The notes: generated by a model from the letters alone, not told the origin. A DNA stretch of 29,018 nucleotides from Chloroflexia bacterium (GCA_025924435.1 JAICIL010000010.1:1-29018), one strand, 5' to 3'. Shown: positions 14,206 to 22,971, numbered from the stretch's first letter. Numbers and translations: made by a program.

Positions 14206-15585
14206 ATGGCCGATCTTGACGCGGTATACGAGGCGATTGATGCGAACGATGAGCGATTCGTGGCGGACTTGCAGCGCGCGGTGCGCCAGCCGAGCATCTC
14301 GTCGCAGAACATCGGCGTGCGCGAGTGCGCGGCGCTGCTCGTTCAGATGATGCGGGACCTCGGCATGGAGGCGCGGGTGATGGAGACTGCCGGGCTGCCC
14401 GTCGTCTACGGGGAGATTCGCGCGCCGCGCGCCGACGCCCCGACGCTCGTCATCTACAATCATTACGATGTCCAGCCCGCCGACCCGCTCGACGAGTGGA
14501 CGCACCCGCCGTTCGCCGCCGAGATCGCGGATGGCGTGATGTATGGCCGGGGCACGACCGACGCGAAGGGGAACCTGCTCGCGCACCTGAAAGCGGTGGA
14601 CGCCTTCCGGCGCGCGGGTGTGCCGCTGCCGTGCCACCTGAAGTTCCTCTTCGACGGCGAGGAGGAGTCCGGCAGCCCCAGCCTGCCCGCCTTCGTCGCG
14701 GCGCACATGGATCTGCTCGCCGCCGATGCCGCGCTCTCCTTCGATGGCGGCTTCGCGGCGGACGACCGGCCGCAGATCGGCTTCGGGTCGAGCGGCCTCC
14801 TGTACGTCGAGATTCGCGCGCGCGGCGCGAGCAAGGACCTCCACTCGGCCCGCGCGCGGCTGGTCGAGAATCCGGCGTGGCGGCTCGTCTGGGCGCTCGC
14901 CGGACTGAAGGACGCGGACGAGCGGGTGACGCTCGACGGCTTTTACGATCCAATTCGCCCAATCTCACCCGTCGAGCGCGCGTCATTAGAACAGGCGGGG
15001 TGGGACGACGCGGCACAGCAGCGCGAACTCGGCGTCACTCGCTTCCTCGGTGATGTCAGCGGGACGGCGGCATTGGAACGGCTGCTCTTCACGCCGACGT
15101 GCAACATCGCGGGCTTCGCGGCGGGCTGGATGGGCGAGGGGCACAAGACCGTCCTGCCGAGCCGCGCGGCGTGCCGCCTCGACTTCCGGTTGGTCGCCGA
15201 TCAGGACCCGGAGACGGTGCTCGCCGCGTTGCGCCGCCATCTCGACGCGCACGGCTGCGCGGATTTCGAGATCGAGGATATGGGTTCGATCGAGCCGTCG
15301 CGGACGGCGCTCGATACGCCCTTCGCGCAGTTGATTGTCGCGTCCGCGCGGCAGGTCTACGGTGTCGAGCCTGCCGTCCGGCCCACGGGCGATGCCTCCG
15401 GCCGCCAGGGTGTCTGGCTCGGCGGGCGGCTCGGCGGCATCCCCTCCGCCGGGACGGGGATCGGCCCGCCGGATTGGCACGGCCACGCGCCGGACGAGTT
15501 CATCACCCTCTCCCATTACCTGCGCGGCATCAAATACTCGGCGACGATCATGCAGCGGTTCGCGGAATCTACGGAAACCGGATGA
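14206..15585 (+). CDS. M20-family metallopeptidase (dipeptidase-like)
   Basis: 459 residues. The dinuclear zinc site is complete in its N-terminal part: His86 and Asp88 in NHYDVQP, bridging Asp119 in GRGTTDAKGN, catalytic Glu152 and ligand Glu153 in DGEEESGS, and Asp180 in LSFDGG. The last His lies in WHGHAPDEF near the C-terminus. A lid domain is inserted after about residue 190 (GLLYVEIRARG...KDLHSAR). The sequence fits cytosolic M20 dipeptidases that trim di- and short peptides. ATG 14206 has GGAGG seven bases upstream. No signal peptide. The stop codon runs into a family 3 repeat arm. Confidence 0.93.
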   Translation: MADLDAVYEAIDANDERFVADLQRAVRQPSISSQNIGVRECAALLVQMMRDLGMEARVMETAGLPVVYGEIRAPRADAPTLVIYNHYDVQPADPLDEWTHPPFAAEIADGVMYGRGTTDAKGNLLAHLKAVDAFRRAGVPLPCHLKFLFDGEEESGSPSLPAFVAAHMDLLAADAALSFDGGFAADDRPQIGFGSSGLLYVEIRARGASKDLHSARARLVENPAWRLVWALAGLKDADERVTLDGFYDPIRPISPVERASLEQAGWDDAAQQRELGVTRFLGDVSGTAALERLLFTPTCNIAGFAAGWMGEGHKTVLPSRAACRLDFRLVADQDPETVLAALRRHLDAHGCADFEIEDMGSIEPSRTALDTPFAQLIVASARQVYGVEPAVRPTGDASGRQGVWLGGRLGGIPSAGTGIGPPDWHGHAPDEFITLSHYLRGIKYSATIMQRFAESTETG

Positions 15586-15612
15586 ACCGCAAAGACGCAA
15601 AGGACGCAAAGA
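15585..15612. repeat. Single arm of a 9-bp-period repeat (family 3, copy 2)
   Basis: AACCGCAAAGACGCAAAGG followed by ACGCAAAG shows the same 9-base period as the foldback at 14029-14133, with GCAAAGAC units in place of GCGAAGGC. No complementary second arm is visible before the next gene at 15650. It begins within the TGA stop codon of the peptidase. Confidence 0.65.
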
Positions 15613-15649
15613 AAAGAGAGAAAGAAAGCGAATAAACGCGCCCGCTCTT

Positions 15650-17020
15650 CTATGGCCGCGCGTCACCGGCGATGCGTACCATCGTGGCGAGGCTGCGCTC
15701 GATGTCCGCCTCCGTCGTCGCCCACGACGACACGCTGATCCGCATCGCCGTCCGCCCCTGCCACACCGTCCCCCCGCACCAGCACGTCCCCTCCGCCTGG
15801 AGTGCGGCGATCACGCGGCGTGTCACGTCCGGTTCACCGAACGAGACGAGCACTTGGTTGAGCGCCACCTCGTTGAGAATCTGGAAGCCCGCCGCCTGCA
15901 ACCCTTCGGCGAACCGCGCGGCGTACCGACAGGTGCGCTCGATCAAATCCGCCAGCCCATCCCGACCGAGCGAGCGGAGCGCCGCCCACACCTCGACCCC
16001 GCGCGCCCGGCGTGACATCTCCGGCGTATATTGATCCGGCTCGCGCTGCCCACTCTGCGTGAGGTATGCGGCAGTTGCTGCCATCGCGGCGCGCAAGGAT
16101 TCCGGGTCGCGCACGAAGGCGAGGCCGCTGTCGTACGGCACATTCAGCCACTTGTGCGCGTCCGTCGCCCATGAATCCGCCTCCCCGCACCCCGCCACCA
16201 GGTGCGCCCGCCCCGGCGCCGCCGCCGCCCACAGCCCGAACGCCCCGTCCACATGCACCCACGCCCCCGCCGCGTGCGCCCCGGCGATGATTTCCCCCGC
16301 CGGATCGAAGGCCCCAGTATTGACGTTGCCTGCTTGGATGCAGACGATGGTTGGGCCGGAGAGGGGTGGCAAGGCATCGGCGCGCATCCGCCCCTGCCCG
16401 TCCACCGGCACGGTGACGACGCGGTTGCGGCCGAAGCCGAGCAGGCCGAGCGCCTTGAGGAGCGAGGCGTGCGCCTCGTCGCCGAGGACGACGGTGATGG
16501 GGGGCGCGCCGAAGAGGCCATCCGCCTCGACATCCCAGCCGACGCGGGCGAGCACGGCGTGGCGCGCGGTGGCGAGAGCCGCGACGTTCGCCATCGTGCC
16601 GCCCGTGACGAAGGCCGCGCCGCTCGTCGGCGGCAGGCCGAGGAGGTCCACGAGCCAGTGCAGGGCGACCTCCTCCAGCGTCGCGTTGATCGGGCAGATC
16701 GCGGACATGCCCGCGTCCTGATCCCACGCGGCGGCGAGCCAATTTGCGGCCAGCGCCGCCGGGAGGCTGCCGCCGATCACGAAGCCGAAGAACCGACCAC
16801 CGGCGGTCGCCGTCGTCGCGGGGGAGCCGATCCCGTCCAGCAGGGCGAGGACGGCGGCGGGATCGGTCGGTCCGTCCGGCAGCGGCTCGTCCAGCGTCGC
16901 AAGCCGGGCGAGCGCATCGGGCGGCACCGCGACGCCGCGCGCATCGAGACCCATCAGATAGCGTATCGCCCGCTCGGCGGTCTCGCGCAGCAGGGCGCCG
17001 GTCGTCTCATCGGTCGTCAT
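15650..17020 (-). CDS. PLP-dependent decarboxylase (group II, aromatic/glutamate type)
   Basis: 456 residues of fold-type I. The cofactor site is clear: TGGTMANVAAL (139-149), His184 in DEAHASLLKA stacking on PLP, Asp258 in WVHVDGAFG binding the pyridine nitrogen, and Schiff-base Lys290 in TDAHKWLNVPYDSG. The N-terminal GRFFGFVIGGSLPA segment and the C-terminal RISVSSWATTEADIERSL match aromatic-L-amino-acid or aspartate/glutamate decarboxylase relatives. It would release CO2 from an amino acid to give an amine; the substrate is unknown. Its ribosome binding site (TGAGGA) lies in the end of the foldback at 17025-17237. ilvC lies upstream on the same strand, and no terminator separates them. 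Confidence 0.9.
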   Translation of the reverse strand: MTTDETTGALLRETAERAIRYLMGLDARGVAVPPDALARLATLDEPLPDGPTDPAAVLALLDGIGSPATTATAGGRFFGFVIGGSLPAALAANWLAAAWDQDAGMSAICPINATLEEVALHWLVDLLGLPPTSGAAFVTGGTMANVAALATARHAVLARVGWDVEADGLFGAPPITVVLGDEAHASLLKALGLLGFGRNRVVTVPVDGQGRMRADALPPLSGPTIVCIQAGNVNTGAFDPAGEIIAGAHAAGAWVHVDGAFGLWAAAAPGRAHLVAGCGEADSWATDAHKWLNVPYDSGLAFVRDPESLRAAMAATAAYLTQSGQREPDQYTPEMSRRARGVEVWAALRSLGRDGLADLIERTCRYAARFAEGLQAAGFQILNEVALNQVLVSFGEPDVTRRVIAALQAEGTCWCGGTVWQGRTAMRISVSSWATTEADIERSLATMVRIAGDARP

Positions 17021-17024
17021 TATT

Positions 17025-17237
17025 CCTCACCCCCGGCCCCTCTCCATCGCCCCGAAACCGAGGAGCGTATGAGGTTCGTCCGGCAATGGAGAGGGGAGGG
17101 GAAGGGAGCAATTCATCGGAGCGTCATGGCATTCTTTTATCATGTGTACATCCCGCATTTCTCCCCTCTCCATCGCCGGACGATATGTGATGGTGCTGTA
17201 AACCTCGGGGCGATGGAGAGGGGGCCGGGGGGTGAGG
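17025..17237. repeat. Nested long foldback (family 2, largest copy)
   Basis: Outer arms at 17025-17055 (CCTCACCCCCGGCCCCTCTC...) and 17205-17237 match except for homopolymer length. Inner arms at 17077-17098 (CGTCCGGCAATGGAGAGGG...) and 17161-17182 match at 21 of 22 bases. About 60 unique, AT-richer bases form the central loop. The element spans the gap between ilvC and the decarboxylase gene almost to the base: it ends three bases from the ilvC stop codon and starts four bases from the decarboxylase ATG. Confidence 0.85.
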
Positions 17238-17240
17238 ATG

Positions 17241-18257
17241 TTACTCTTTCGGCGCTTCCTTGCCGCCGAGCCAGGGCATCATCTTGCGCAGCTGCGCGCC
17301 GACGCGCTCGATCTCGGAATCCTGGGCCTCGTGGCGCATCGCCATGAACTGCTTGCGGCCGCCGCTCTCGTTCTCGGCGATCCACTGCTTGGCGAACTTG
17401 CCGCTCTGAATGTCCTGCAACACCATCTCCATCTTCTCGCGCGCCTCGTCGTCGAAGATGCGCGGGCCGGAGGTGTAGTCGCCGTACTCCGCCGTGTCGG
17501 AGACGGAGTAGCGCATGTAGGACATGCCGCCCTGATACATGAGGTCCACGATCAGTTTCATCTCGTGCAGCACCTCGAAGTAGGCGATTTCCGGCTGGTA
17601 GCCCGCGTTCACCAGCGTCTCGAAGCCGTTGCGGATCAGGGAGGTGACGCCGCCGCAGAGGACGGCCTGCTCGCCGAAGAGGTCGCTCTCCGTCTCCTCC
17701 TTGAAGGTCGTCTGCACGACGCCCGCCTTCGTCGCCTTCATCGCCTTCGCGTAGGCGAGGGCGCGCTGGTGCGCCGTGCCCGTCGGGTCCTGCTGCACGG
17801 CGATCAGCGCCGGGACGCCGACGCCCTCGACATACATGTCGCGCACGATGTGGCCCGGCCCCTTCGGCGCGATCATCGCGACGTCCACATTCTCCGGCGG
17901 CACGATCTGGCCGTAGTGGATGCTGAAGCCGTGTGCGAACATCAGCATCGCGCCCGGCTTGAGGTTCGGCGCGACATCCGCCGTGTAGACCTTGCCCTGC
18001 AAGTGGTCCTGCAGGAGCATCATCACGATGTCCGCGCCCTTCACCGCATCGGCGGTGTTCTTGACGGTCAGGCCGTCCGCCTCCGCCTTCGCCTTGCTCT
18101 TTGAGCCTTCGTACAACCCGACGACGACATTCACGCCGCTATCGTGCAGATTGCGGGCGTGCGCGTGCCCCTGGCTGCCGTAGCCGATGATCGCGACGGT
18201 CTTGCCATCCAACAACTTCAGGTCCGCGTCGTTGTCGTAGTAGATGATCGCAGGCAT
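17241..18257 (-). CDS. ilvC: Ketol-acid reductoisomerase, class I
   Basis: 338 residues, the normal class I length. It converts acetolactate or acetohydroxybutyrate to the dihydroxy acid in valine, leucine and isoleucine synthesis, using NADPH and Mg2+. The Rossmann motif is [13 protein letters not shown] (25-37). Catalytic and metal residues are His109, Lys132 (APKGPGH), Asp192 and Glu196 (ESDLFGEQ), Glu228 and Glu232 (FEVLHE), and Ser253. The cofactor loop reads VGLYEGSKS, with Tyr49 where Arg is common. ATG 18257 begins the conserved 'YYDxDADL' N-terminus, with GGAGG nine bases upstream. No ilvB, ilvN or leuA lies nearby. The 184-base region upstream shows no leader peptide or T-box that I can recognise. 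Confidence 0.97.
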   Translation of the reverse strand: MPAIIYYDNDADLKLLDGKTVAIIGYGSQGHAHARNLHDSGVNVVVGLYEGSKSKAKAEADGLTVKNTADAVKGADIVMMLLQDHLQGKVYTADVAPNLKPGAMLMFAHGFSIHYGQIVPPENVDVAMIAPKGPGHIVRDMYVEGVGVPALIAVQQDPTGTAHQRALAYAKAMKATKAGVVQTTFKEETESDLFGEQAVLCGGVTSLIRNGFETLVNAGYQPEIAYFEVLHEMKLIVDLMYQGGMSYMRYSVSDTAEYGDYTSGPRIFDDEAREKMEMVLQDIQSGKFAKQWIAENESGGRKQFMAMRHEAQDSEIERVGAQLRKMMPWLGGKEAPKE

Positions 18258-18441
18258 ACCCGGTATCCTCCCCTGTTCCGCTTCATGCCACCGGCCCACG
18301 CCGATGACATGCGAGTGTACTACGCTTCGGCCAGTGGCCCTAGCCCGTGGTTGAATCGGAGCGCCGATCCTTCCCCGCACATGCGCGTACCGATCCGTGG
18401 GCGCCCTCTTGGGTCGCACGCGAGGCCGACCGCCTCATCAA

Positions 18442-20118
18442 TCAGGCGAGCGCGCGCTTGATTTCCCGCCGCGCCGTGGCGAGGGCGTGCCAGACGCGGT
18501 TGCGTTCCCGCACCAATCGCGTGCGCAGGAATCCCGCGTCATCGCCCGTCGCTCCCATTTCGCCCAGTGACGCGACGGCAGCCAGCCCCGGCAACACCGG
18601 GTTCGCCAGCGCGAGGTCCACCTCGTACGGCCCCGCCGTGGTGTAGTTCACCGGGATGAGCGCGTGCGCCACCGCCATGATCGCGCCGTTCAGCCGTTCG
18701 GCGCGCGCGTCGTCGCCGCCGTCCGCCGCCGCCTCGTTCAGCCGCTCGGCGGCGGCGTGGAGCGCGTCCGCTTCGGTGATGAGCGATGCGAGGTCGAAGC
18801 GATCCCTCGCGGACGCGTGCAGGGCACGCAGCCGGTCGCGCAGTTCATCCACCGCTTCCGCGTGGTTGAACGGCAACACGGGCAGCGTGCAGAGCCGCCA
18901 GCAGACGAGCAGATAGATTTGCGTGTCGCGCACGAGGTTCGCGGGATCAATTTTGTCGAGCGTGTCCGCCGTCGTGTGGTGCCACCAGCCGAGGCCGCCG
19001 CCCGGCTGCGCGGCGAGGCCGCAGAGGACGGACGGCACGCCGATGCCCGTGAACGACTGGTCATGGCTGCGGCCCATCCGCTGATAGCGGAGTTCCTGCC
19101 CCGCGACATCGCGGATCGGCCCCGCCGCGAACTGCCACGTCTCCGCCATCCCCGCCGCCGGGAAGAAATCCGCGCCGACCGCGCCGGTGGATTCCGCGTT
19201 GACGTGGCAGACGCACCGCTCGTGCAGGTCCGCCCAGTGGTTGTCCGCGTACCACGCCGAGGAGGCGTAGCGCGCGTGGGAGTGGCCCGACCAGAAGGCC
19301 AGCCGCAGCCCGCGCCGGAGTTCACCCTTGTGCTCGCCCATGATCCGCCCGACTTCGAGCATCGTCGCGTTCGCGCTCGCGTTGTCCATCGCCCCGTGAT
19401 GCCACGAGTCCACGTGGCCGCTGAGGAGGACATAGCGATCCTCCACGGCGCCCGGCAAATCGGCGATCAAGGTCGGGATCGGCCGCCAGCCGGTCTCCAC
19501 CTCGGCCCGCACCCGCACCGTCACCGCGCCGCGCTCGACCAGCGCCTTGAGCGCCTCACCATCCTCCTTGCGGACGGAGACGGCGACGACCTTCGGCAGC
19601 CGGGGCACGGTCTCCGGCGTCGGCGTCCCCCAGACGGGCGAGACGGTCATCTCATGGAACTCCGGCGGGTTGATGCAGACGATGCCCAGCACCCCGGCGG
19701 CATCGGCGGCGAACGCCTTGGGCGGCCCGGCCAGACCCTCGACGAGCGCGATCTTGCCGCGCGCATCTATCCGCGCGTAATCCGCCGCCAGCCCCGCCCC
19801 CGCGTAGACGAGCGGCCTAGTCAGCCCCTCCGACCCCGTCGCGGCGGAGGCGGAATGGGTGATGCAGACGATCTCCCTTTGCTCCGGCTCGATGATCGCG
19901 AGCGACGCCGCGCCCGGCAGGCTGACGTACGCGTCCGTCGTGTATTCGTGCACCGCCATGCCGTAGGAGCGGCACTGCGCGGCGATGTACGCGAACGCCT
20001 CCGCCTCGTCCGCGCTGCCGGAGAGGCGCACACCCTTGGCAATTTCCGCGTTGTGCTTCGTCAGAAGATCGCGCGAAACCGCCTCGCGCAGCGCGTTCTC
20101 GGTCGTTGCTGTCGCCAT
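18442..20118 (-). CDS. M28-family peptidase with PA domain, non-canonical active site
   Basis: 558 residues. A PA-type insert (about 95-210) precedes the M28 domain, which starts LLSGHVDSWHHGAMDNASAN: His235, Asp237 and bridging Asp245 fit the zinc ligands. Later ligands could be Glu309 (VNAESTG) and His380/His381 (GWWHHTTADTLDKID). The Glu-Glu pair that normally serves as general base and ligand ('AEExGLxGS') is replaced by WSGHSHARYASSAWY (His279, His281). A helical C-terminal region follows. I recall other M28 relatives with 'GHSxGRY', so this may be a genuine subgroup with altered chemistry. ATG 20118 is preferred over 20148 because GGAGG precedes it. No signal peptide. Confidence 0.87.
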   Translation of the reverse strand: MATATTENALREAVSRDLLTKHNAEIAKGVRLSGSADEAEAFAYIAAQCRSYGMAVHEYTTDAYVSLPGAASLAIIEPEQREIVCITHSASAATGSEGLTRPLVYAGAGLAADYARIDARGKIALVEGLAGPPKAFAADAAGVLGIVCINPPEFHEMTVSPVWGTPTPETVPRLPKVVAVSVRKEDGEALKALVERGAVTVRVRAEVETGWRPIPTLIADLPGAVEDRYVLLSGHVDSWHHGAMDNASANATMLEVGRIMGEHKGELRRGLRLAFWSGHSHARYASSAWYADNHWADLHERCVCHVNAESTGAVGADFFPAAGMAETWQFAAGPIRDVAGQELRYQRMGRSHDQSFTGIGVPSVLCGLAAQPGGGLGWWHHTTADTLDKIDPANLVRDTQIYLLVCWRLCTLPVLPFNHAEAVDELRDRLRALHASARDRFDLASLITEADALHAAAERLNEAAADGGDDARAERLNGAIMAVAHALIPVNYTTAGPYEVDLALANPVLPGLAAVASLGEMGATGDDAGFLRTRLVRERNRVWHALATARREIKRALA

Positions 20119-20167
20119 TCTGCCTCCCTGCTCTTCCAAAACCGTCATCGCCGTGTCAGGGGGATTT

Positions 20168-20257
20168 CACCACCGAGACACCAAGAGCACCAAGGACACC
20201 AAGAAAATGAACCCGCTTTCCCTCTTAGTGTTCTCCGTGTTCTTGGTGTCCTTGGTG
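20168..20257. repeat. 9-bp-period foldback (family 3, copy 3)
   Basis: CACCAAGGACACCAAGA (20188-20204) pairs perfectly with TCTTGGTGTCCTTGGTG (20241-20257). The left arm extends outward with further CACCGAGACACCAAGAG units of 9-base period. It lies between the gamma-glutamyltransferase stop and the M28 peptidase start on the minus strand. Confidence 0.8.
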
Positions 20258-20288
20258 GTTCATCTTCCCCACCCCGTGTCATCGGTTC

Positions 20289-21917
20289 TCAGAAGGCGAT
20301 GGCGTACCCATCTCGCCGGGGGTCCGCGCCGCCCATCAGCACGCCGCTCTCCGGGTCAATCATGATGCCCTGCCCGCCGCCGACGGCGGGCGACCAGTCG
20401 GGCAGCACGCGGAGATCGTGGCCCCGGCGCGCCAACGCGGCGCGCACCTCCTCCGGCACGCGCCCCTCGATGTCGAGCGTCGTCCCCGTGTAGGTGCGGA
20501 CGCGCGGCGCTTCGATCGCCGCCTGGATGCTGAAGCCGTGATCGAGGATGTTGGAGATCATCTGCGTCGTCGTCTGCGGGATGCCGTAGGAGCCGGGCGT
20601 GCCGATCATCACGAAGAGCCGCCCATCGCGGGAGATCGCCGTGGGGGACATCCGCGTGCCCATCCGCTTGTGCGGCGTGACAACGGCGGCGCTCGCCGGG
20701 TCGAGTTCGGACCAGAAGAGGAAGTTATTGAGCATGATGCCGGTATCGCCCGCCATCACGCCGGAGCCGAAGAAGGCGCCGAGGCTCTGCGTGACGGAGA
20801 CGGCGTTGCCCTCGCCGTCCACCACATCGAAGTGCGTCGTGCATTCCCGAGTGAAATCGCCCGGCGTCCCGGCGGCGATGATGTCCGCCCCCGTCAGGCC
20901 GCCGAAGCGCTCCCCCTCGCTCTTGTGCGCATGGTCGGGGTCAATCAATGTGCGGCGGTGCGCGGCGTACTCTTTCGAGAGCAGGCCGTCAATCGGGATG
21001 TCCGGTCGCCCGGCGTAGGCGATGCGATCCGCGACGGAGAGTTTCATCGCCTCGATGGCCAGATGGAGCGTCTCCGCGCTGTTCTGGCCGGACGCCGCGA
21101 GGTCGAACCCTTCGAGGATGTTGAGGGTTTGCAGGCATTGGAACGCCATGCCGGGCGGCGGCACGGAGGCGATGTCATAGCCGCGATAGGTCGTCGTGGC
21201 GGGTTCCTGCCATTCGGGTCGCCAGCCGTCCAGATCGCGCATCGCGAGGATGCCGCCCTGCGCCGCCAGCGAGGCGACGACGCGTGCGCCGAGCGTGCCG
21301 CCATAGAAGGCGCCCGCCCCCTCCGCAACGAGTTGGCGGTAGGTTTCCGCCAGTTGCGGCTGCCGGAGGAGCGTGCCCGGCGCGGGCGGATCGCCCGTGG
21401 GGCAGAAGACGGACCGGGCCTCCGGTGTGAGGCGGCCCGCCCCCGCCGCGATGAAGGAGGCGGCTTTCAGCGTGACCGGCACGCCGCGTTCGGCGTACTC
21501 GATCACCGGCGCGAAGACCGTCGCCCGGTCCATCGTCCCGGCGCTGTCGAGCGCGGTCAGCCAGCCGCCGATCGCGCCGGGCACGATCGGCGCCTTCGGC
21601 CCGCGATCCTTCTCCTCCGCCGTGGCGAAGGCGGCGGGCGAGGCCGCCCAGGGGCTCGGCCCGTTGTAGTCGAGCACGCGCAGGCGGCGCTCGCGCGCGG
21701 TGTAGATCAGCATATAGCCGCCGCCACCCACCCCGGACATGTACGGCTCGCAGACATTGAGCGCGGCGGCCGTCGCGACCGCCGCGTCCACCGCGTTGCC
21801 GCCCGCGAGCAGGATGCGCAGCCCCGCCATCGAGGCGAGCGCATTCGCGGCGGTCACGAGGCCGCGCGTGCCCATCACGACCGGGCGATGTACCGGACCC
21901 TTATTCGGCCACCCCAT
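20289..21917 (-). CDS. Gamma-glutamyltransferase family protein
   Basis: 542 residues of the Ntn-hydrolase superfamily. The N-terminal part has GNAVDAAVATAAALNV (40-55) and SGVGGGGYML (61-70), typical of the large subunit. Autocleavage should occur before Thr360 in TRECTTHFDVVDGEGNAVSV, making Thr360 the nucleophile of the small subunit. The substrate-binding region SLGAFFGSGVMAGDTGIMLN is present. Such enzymes transfer or hydrolyse the gamma-glutamyl group of glutathione or related amides. There is no signal peptide, so a cytosolic enzyme of the YwrD type is more likely than a periplasmic one. GAGAGGAG lies six bases before the ATG. Its place beside peptidase genes suggests peptide or glutathione turnover. 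Confidence 0.94.
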   Translation of the reverse strand: MGWPNKGPVHRPVVMGTRGLVTAANALASMAGLRILLAGGNAVDAAVATAAALNVCEPYMSGVGGGGYMLIYTARERRLRVLDYNGPSPWAASPAAFATAEEKDRGPKAPIVPGAIGGWLTALDSAGTMDRATVFAPVIEYAERGVPVTLKAASFIAAGAGRLTPEARSVFCPTGDPPAPGTLLRQPQLAETYRQLVAEGAGAFYGGTLGARVVASLAAQGGILAMRDLDGWRPEWQEPATTTYRGYDIASVPPPGMAFQCLQTLNILEGFDLAASGQNSAETLHLAIEAMKLSVADRIAYAGRPDIPIDGLLSKEYAAHRRTLIDPDHAHKSEGERFGGLTGADIIAAGTPGDFTRECTTHFDVVDGEGNAVSVTQSLGAFFGSGVMAGDTGIMLNNFLFWSELDPASAAVVTPHKRMGTRMSPTAISRDGRLFVMIGTPGSYGIPQTTTQMISNILDHGFSIQAAIEAPRVRTYTGTTLDIEGRVPEEVRAALARRGHDLRVLPDWSPAVGGGQGIMIDPESGVLMGGADPRRDGYAIAF

Positions 21918-21942
21918 GCCACGCTCCTCTCATCTTTTTCTC

Positions 21943-22037
21943 ACCACCAAGACACCAAGAACACCAAGGGGAAATAAAGAAGTCAAACAGCCTTCTCATT
22001 GTTTCGCATTTCTTGGTGTTCTTGGCGTCTTGGTGGT
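21943..22037. repeat. 9-bp-period foldback (family 3, copy 4)
   Basis: The left arm 21943-21968 (ACCACCAAGACACCAAGAAC...) and right arm 22012-22037 are complementary at 25 of 26 bases. The unit ACCAAGAAC repeats every nine bases. It fills the gap between the SDR gene stop and the gamma-glutamyltransferase start. Confidence 0.85.
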
Positions 22038-22059
22038 TCATCTCTTGCCCCCTGATGGC

Positions 22060-22827
22060 TCAGCCCATGCGCGCCACGCCGCGGACGCCGGTGACGGAGA
22101 AGGTCATGCCGTTCGTGCATTCCGCCTTGTCGGAGGCGAGGAAGAGCGCGGCATTGGCGACATCGCGCGGCGTGACCATCCGTCCGCCGGGCGAGGCCTT
22201 CTTCGCCGCCTCCAGGCGCCATTCCGCGATCGGGTTCACCTCGCTCCGGGTTTCGACGAAGCCGGGGTTGATGATGTTCACCCGGATGCCGTGCGGGGCG
22301 ACCTCCGTGGAGAGCACCTCCGAGAAGAGCGTCACCGCCGCCTTCGAGGCGCAGTAGGCGGAGGCGTTGATCCGGCCGGAGCGCGCGGAGCCGGAGGAGA
22401 TGGCGATGATGTTGCCGCCGCCGCCCTGGGCGATCATCCGCCGCGCCGCCTCGCGGCAGACGAGGAAGTTCCCCTTCGCGTTGGTGTCCATCACCCGGTC
22501 CCAGAGTTCCTCCTCCATCTCGACGACCGGGCAGTCCGGGTAGATGCCCGCGTTGCTGACGACGACATCCAGCCGCCCCGTCGGCCCCTGCAATGCGTCG
22601 AACATCGCCGCGACCTGCGCCGCGTCGCGGACATCCGCGCGGTGGGCGAGGGCGCGCTCGCCGAATGCGTCGCGCAGCTCGCCGCGCGTCTTTTCGAGGA
22701 TGGCGGGCCGCACATCGTTAATCAGAACCGTGGCGCCCGCTTCGAGGAAGCCGCGCGCGATCCCCAGCCCGATGCCCGTCGCGCTCCCCGTCACCAGGAC
22801 CGACGTGCCGGTGTACTCCATGTCCAA
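22060..22827 (-). CDS. Short-chain dehydrogenase/reductase (SDR), classical
   Basis: About 255 residues. The NAD(P) motif is VTGSATGIGLG (10-20, numbering from the ATG at 22821), Asp36 in INDVRP favours NAD(H), the NAG motif is at 90-92, and the catalytic Tyr156-Lys160 lies in SAYCASK after ISSGSARSG. The substrate-binding loop follows INPGFVETRSE. It would oxidise or reduce an alcohol/ketone pair of unknown identity. A TTG at 22827 has GGAGGAGA exactly six bases upstream, while the ATG two codons later has no good site, so TTG is the more likely start. It is divergent from the ABC transporter operon, which could mean shared control. Confidence 0.92.
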   Translation of the reverse strand: MDMEYTGTSVLVTGSATGIGLGIARGFLEAGATVLINDVRPAILEKTRGELRDAFGERALAHRADVRDAAQVAAMFDALQGPTGRLDVVVSNAGIYPDCPVVEMEEELWDRVMDTNAKGNFLVCREAARRMIAQGGGGNIIAISSGSARSGRINASAYCASKAAVTLFSEVLSTEVAPHGIRVNIINPGFVETRSEVNPIAEWRLEAAKKASPGGRMVTPRDVANAALFLASDKAECTNGMTFSVTGVRGVARMG

Positions 22828-22971
22828 TGTCCATCTCCTCCGATCGAGACCGCGAAACAACGAGCGAGGGGCGCGGGCGCCGGTGTATCGAGCAACAGCG
22901 GGAGAGCCAACCGCGCGGGATTTGTGGAATCGTTTCGTATCACGTACCATCATGGAACACGCGATGTCGGT

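Noticed and set aside
18664..20493. Plus-strand open frame of 609 codons opposite the M28 peptidase
   Set aside because: Antisense to a recognisable peptidase and continuing through a foldback repeat; composition is typical of shadow frames.
21943..22037. Regularly spaced short repeats that could suggest a CRISPR array
   Set aside because: The period is only nine bases, there are no unique spacers, and the unit reappears as an inverted arm. It is a foldback element.
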